64,000 nt of DNA from Areca catechu. Lineage: Eukaryota > Streptophyta > Magnoliopsida > Arecales > Arecaceae. Below, piece after piece: positions 60,456 through 64,000 of this stretch; the stretch's first letter is position 1, and every line of letters begins with the position of its first letter. The position numbers were made by a program, and so were the translations under genes. The notes under the pieces are model-generated. The model made no database searches and was not told the DNA's origin. It was given only the letters and a program-made list of their open reading frames with translations. The stretch spans positions 47,139,088-47,203,087 of the forward strand of contig CM038040.1 in assembly GCA_021397845.1 (NCBI GenBank), written 5' to 3'.

Positions 60456-62664
60456 ATGGCACGTCGTCGCTATGTTTCTTCTAATCCGGACGAGGCCGGT
60501 CCGTCCCGGTCGAGGACTCCATCTTCTTCCTCTTCAGAGGAGGAAACGATTCCGGAGGAGATCCGCAGGCGTCTGCAACCTGGGGGTGTCACCATCGGCA
60601 TCCCCAGGGGGATCCGGTCTCCTCCGATTGCTTCCACTCTTGCTCTTCTTTCTCTTCCTGCTCCGCCTCTTCTTCCCGCTGGTCCCTCCGGTCATGCTTC
60701 CACCATGACCGAGGATGACCTTTCTTTGCTCCGGGAGGCCTACGGCATCTCAGGATCAATCCGTCTATTCGTTCCGCGGCCCGGGGAACGCGTCACCATG
60801 AGTGGCCCCGCCGCATAGCCTTCTATGAAGACTTCTTCCTCGGGGTCTTCGATTTCCTCTGCACCCCTTCTTCCTCTCTTTTCTTAGCCATTTCCGACTT
60901 GTTCCGGCCCAGTTGGCTCCCAATGCCATCCGGGTCATCTTTTCTTTCATAGTTTTTTGTCACTTTCACGGGTTCGTTGCCCGTTTCTCCCTCTTCAGGG
61001 CCATGTTCACCCTGAAGAGGTACTCCACCGATGACGGCTGGTGGTACATCTCGCCCCGGCCCAGGTGTCTCCGGTTCGACCTCCCTTCTTCTATCAAGGG
61101 CTGGAAGAGCCGGTTTTTCTTTGCCTCGGTCGAGGATGTCGATTGGGCATGGAGTGAACTGGACCGGTCTCCGAACTGGAACTCTCAGGTCGAGTCGGCG
61201 GACCAGGAGGCCTACTCCCTGCTGCTGAGCGACGTGGTCCCGGCGCTCAAGGTTCTGCTTTCGGAGCAGAATCTTTTTGAGGCCGGGATCAGTCCCATTC
61301 GCGAGTCGGGTGAGATTCGGTCCTCCCTTGACTCTGCATTCTTTTGCCTTTATAACCGACCTGGCTGACCTTCTACTTTTGTACTGCAGGCATGAAGTTC
61401 TCACTGGAGAGCCTCATGGAGGCGCGGCCTAGAGAGATGTCCCGGAGGTAGATGAGCCCGCGGCCAAGAGGGCTCGCACCGAGGCGAGCCAGGAGGTTGC
61501 GCCGGCGACTGCGCTTAGCCCAGCGGCCACTGCTCCCCCGCCCAGGCTGCCTCAGGGCGGGGCCGTTGATTCCTCGGCTGCCAGATCCGGCGGTGCCACC
61601 GTCGAGGGGGCTCCACCGCCTCGAAGCTTCGTCCAGCGCCGGCCCCTATCATCCCACGGCTCCGACGGCGCAGCCCGTGTCCTCTGCCGGCCCGTCGACT
61701 GCGATTCCTGCTGGAGGGATAGCCGCGCCGGAGCCCCTACGCGCACCACCGGGTACGACCGGTTCAGTCACCCACGACAAAGGGCTCGCGGAGAAGGTAT
61801 GGAGTACGCCTCCACAGCCCGGACCGCCGAGCTCGGGGTGGCCGGGACTATGCAACGCTTTGCTCGGGATCCTCCCGCAGCTCTTCACGGTAAGCCCGAA
61901 CTCATTTTCTTCTGTCTTTCATACCTCAGTGGTCTTTCTTCTAACCCGGTTTCTTTACTTGTGCAATTGGGAATGACGTTCCCCTACTGAGAACTTCCTC
62001 GTAGGAACGCAAAGAGGGACGCCGAGAAGGAGAAGAAGCTCGGCAAGCTCGCAGCCGACGTCAAGGCCTCATGGAAAAGGGGGTCGAGCTGCGGGCAAGC
62101 AATCAGCCCTCCAAACCGACCTAGCGCGCGCCGAGGGGCGGAACAAGGAGCTGGAGTCTTCTCTGTCGGAGGAGAGGGTCTCCCACCAGTGTCGCGCGGA
62201 GGACGCAGCGGAGAGGGCTCGTCTTCAGGCCACTCCCAGTGGCTAGAGCGCCAGCTGGAGGAGGCGAGGCGAGATGCAAACGCAACGAAAGCGGAGTGCG
62301 TTCGTCAACGGACTCCTGGAGGCCGCAAAGCGGAGGCGCAGGAGGCCGTCCCGAAGTTCCGGGCTTCCAACGAGTACACGTCGGAGGTCCGGAGGCCGCC
62401 GTGGACTCCTTTCTGAAGGGGTTCCGGATGTGCCGGGAGAATGTAGGGGCCTTCTACCCCGAGCTCGACCTCAGTGGGGTGGTGCTCGGAGGTAGGAGGC
62501 AAGGATCTGAGAGCAGAGCCTCCAGTGCGGCCGGCACCACGCCTGCGACCCCGGCGACCCACAAAGCCGTGGCTCCGGAGCAGCCGCCTGAGCTGGCCGC
62601 CGTTGAAGGCGAGGATGCGGAGCGCGCGACCCAGGCGGAGGGCTCCGACCCTGCACCAAACTGA
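60456..62664 (+). pseudogene. Antisense intron-bearing gene of the Tat element (gypsy-type transposon domain)
   Basis: The gene runs opposite to the element's pol. It starts MARRRYVSSNPDEAGPSRSR, followed by an acidic, Ser-rich region. Then comes the domain annotated in plants as putative gypsy-type transposon (PF04195-like): LFRAMFTLKRYSTDDGWWYI, SIKGWKSRFFFASVEDVDWA. Likely exons are 60456-61309, 61390-61889 and 62005-62664, with GT-AG borders (GAGTCGG|GTGAG, TACTGCAG|GC, CACG|GTAAG, CTCGTAG|GA). The last exon encodes a coiled coil (WLERQLEEARRDA) and an Ala/Pro/Glu-rich tail. Frameshifts near 60812 and in exon 2 break it. Its function is unknown; similar antisense genes occur in Grande and RIRE2 elements. 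Confidence 0.65.
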
Positions 62665-62979
62665 GCCGCCATCTTCTCATCTCCTCCGTTGTCGTAGTTG
62701 TATTCCTTCTTCTTTTTCTTTTTTTTTTTGGGGACTCCCGGCCTGTCGGGATTCCCAGTTTGTACTCCTCCTTGGATCAATGAAAGTTTGATTTGACTAA
62801 GTCTCGAGCTCACTTCCTTTCCCACTCTCCCATCTCCTCTTTTTCTTTCTTGAGATGTTGATGTGGAGTGCCGAAACGAACGTGGACCTGGTCCCGTCCG
62901 TCGCTCAAGTCGAAAGTTGGGACATTCCGGACCGCGCGGTGTCAGAGTAGGCCTTGAGCGGGTCCGGCCTTGGGATTGC
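62665..62979. other. 3' flank of the antisense gene
   Basis: T-rich and C-rich non-coding DNA (tctttttcttttttttttgg near 62714). It probably holds the antisense gene's 3'UTR, with a possible poly(A) signal aatgaa at 62778. Confidence 0.4.
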
Positions 62980-63515
62980 CTTCATGCTCGCGTGGGCGAA
63001 GTGGTTTCTGCCCCGCCTTCCAGGTCAAAGCCCGGACCTCCGGACTGAACCCCGGGGTCGCAGGCTTTCTCAAGCCTTCGCGGCTTGCTGGGCTGTTCTC
63101 CGGCTTGCATGGGCGAACTGGGTTCTGTCCCACCTTCCAGGCCGAAGCCCAGGATCTCCGGACTGAACCCCGGGGCCGCAGGCTTTCTCAAGCCTTGCGC
63201 GGCTTGCCGAGCTGTTCTCCGGGCTTGCATGGGCGATCTGGGTTCGGCGCCACCTTCCAGGCCGAAGCCCAGGATCTCCGGACTGAACCCCGGGGCCGCA
63301 GGCTTTCTCAAGCCTTGCGCGGCTTGCCGAGCTGTTCTCCAAGCTTGCGTGGGCGAACTGGGTTCGCCACCTTCCAGGCCGAAGCCCAGGATCTCCGGAC
63401 TGAACCCCGGGGCCGCAGGCTTTCTCAAGCCTTGCACAGCTTGCTGAGCTGTTCTCCGGGCTTGCGTGGGCGAACTGGGTTCCGTCCCACCTTCCAGGCC
63501 GAAGCCTAGGATCTC
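62980..63515. repeat. ~120-bp tandem repeat, about 4.5 copies
   Basis: The marker ccttccag recurs at about 63016, 63133, 63253, 63370 and 63490, giving periods of 117, 120, 117 and 120 bp. Each unit has gcatgggcgaactgggtt, gccgaagcccaggatctccg and gactgaaccccggggccgca. The array opens frames on both strands, which I treat as artefacts. Confidence 0.95.
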
Positions 63516-63641
63516 CCGCTTCCTTCGGCCGTCGGCCATGGTCGGGCGTGCCGATTCAGGGCCATGCGCCGGTTTCCCTATAAAGTGAGAGGAGAGCATT
63601 TGAAGCAAGGAAACTTTATTGCAGGAGTGGGGAACCTTACA
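63516..63641. other. Junction between the array and the integrase end
   Basis: Short non-coding segment linking the tandem array to the end of pol. Confidence 0.4.
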
Positions 63642-64000
63642 TTATTGATAATACACTCTTAGTTCGAGGCGTTCCACGTCCGGGGAACCTGGCACCTCCC
63701 AATTCTTCCAAGTAGTAGGCGCCGTGGGAGGGCTTCCGCTACCCGATACGGCCCTCCCAGTTGGGTGAGAGCTTGCGCATTCCCGTGGCTGTGAAGCTTC
63801 AGCGCGCCGGAGGACCAGATCTCCGGGACGAAAAATCTTCGGCCGCACTCGGGAGTTGTAATACCTGGCCACACCGCTGCCTATACGCCGCCATCCGAAC
63901 TCGGGCCTTGTCCCTCGTCTCTTCAAGAAGGTCGAGGTTGAGCATCATCCTGGCGGGGTTTTCTGTCTCGTCATATTGCTCCACACGCAGCGTGGGTAGG
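63642..64000 (-). pseudogene. Tat-type gypsy integrase, C-terminal end
   Basis: Read from the right edge inward, the minus strand gives QYDETENPARMMLNLDLLEE, TRDKARVRMAAYRQR, then in the next frame VARYYNSRVRPKIFRPGDLV with LRRAEAS, and a last segment ending ERLELRVYY. This is the C-terminal part of a gypsy integrase: the GDLVLRR motif followed by the GPYRV and LRxYY motifs. A frameshift lies near 63880. The rest of pol lies outside the window. Confidence 0.8.

Noticed and set aside
62980..63515. CRISPR-like spaced repeat
   Set aside because: The whole 120-bp unit is repeated with no variable spacers, and the DNA is a plant transposon.
62970..63608. Repetitive 208- and 179-residue frames with near-identical units
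   Set aside because: They arise from the ~120-bp tandem array, whose period is divisible by three; no known protein repeat is encoded.

Overview
This is nuclear DNA of a flowering plant. The ubiquitin encoded here has the plant residues Ser19, Asp24 and Ala57; the host genes carry GT-AG introns; and most of the window is LTR retrotransposons, LINEs and MITEs. The codon style and transposon mix look like a monocot, and I would guess a palm, but that last step is inference and nothing in the window proves it.

Only three host genes look intact. (1) A PLS/E-type pentatricopeptide repeat gene on the minus strand, exon 1 at 13768-13030 and exon 2 at 10329-9275. Its single 2.7-kb intron is mostly an insertion that looks like a solo LTR. 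(2) A polyubiquitin gene on the minus strand (34152-33235): four identical 76-residue ubiquitins plus a terminal Gln, with a 5'UTR intron. (3) A SUI1/eIF1 gene on the plus strand, coding exons 38310-38346, 38448-38653, 38766-38819 and 42290-42334, giving 113 residues. Its third intron is swollen by a decayed Ty1/copia element. Genes 2 and 3 lie head to head, and roughly 0.7 kb between them holds both promoters. A frameshifted ubiquitin-like-domain pseudogene lies at 2521-2880.

Layout. 1-9274: non-coding, with short duplications, microsatellites, a Tourist-like MITE and the pseudogene. 9275-13850: the PPR gene. 14317-23190: a 5'-truncated LINE (minus), split by a rearranged non-autonomous LTR element at 16564-20117. 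23506-32776: two copies of a ~0.4-kb repeat bracketing a second, longer LINE (minus) and an AT-rich copia relic. 33000-42640: the ubiquitin-SUI1 pair. 42640-46690: mostly empty, with a small LINE remnant. 46696-57340: nested gypsy elements, chiefly a near-complete Athila-type element at 47307-56779. 57675-64000: a gypsy LTR fragment, then the 3' half of a Tat/Grande-type gypsy element on the minus strand, with an intron-bearing antisense gene and a ~120-bp tandem array between integrase and LTR.

The host genes do not form a pathway beyond two housekeeping functions (ubiquitin supply and start-codon selection) sharing an upstream region. I saw no tRNA, rRNA, CRISPR or bacterial-type features. 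The strongest non-routine observations are the head-to-head housekeeping promoter, the inverted-LTR element inside the LINE, the C-to-T origin of nearly all stops in the Athila element, and the intron-bearing antisense gene in the Tat element.
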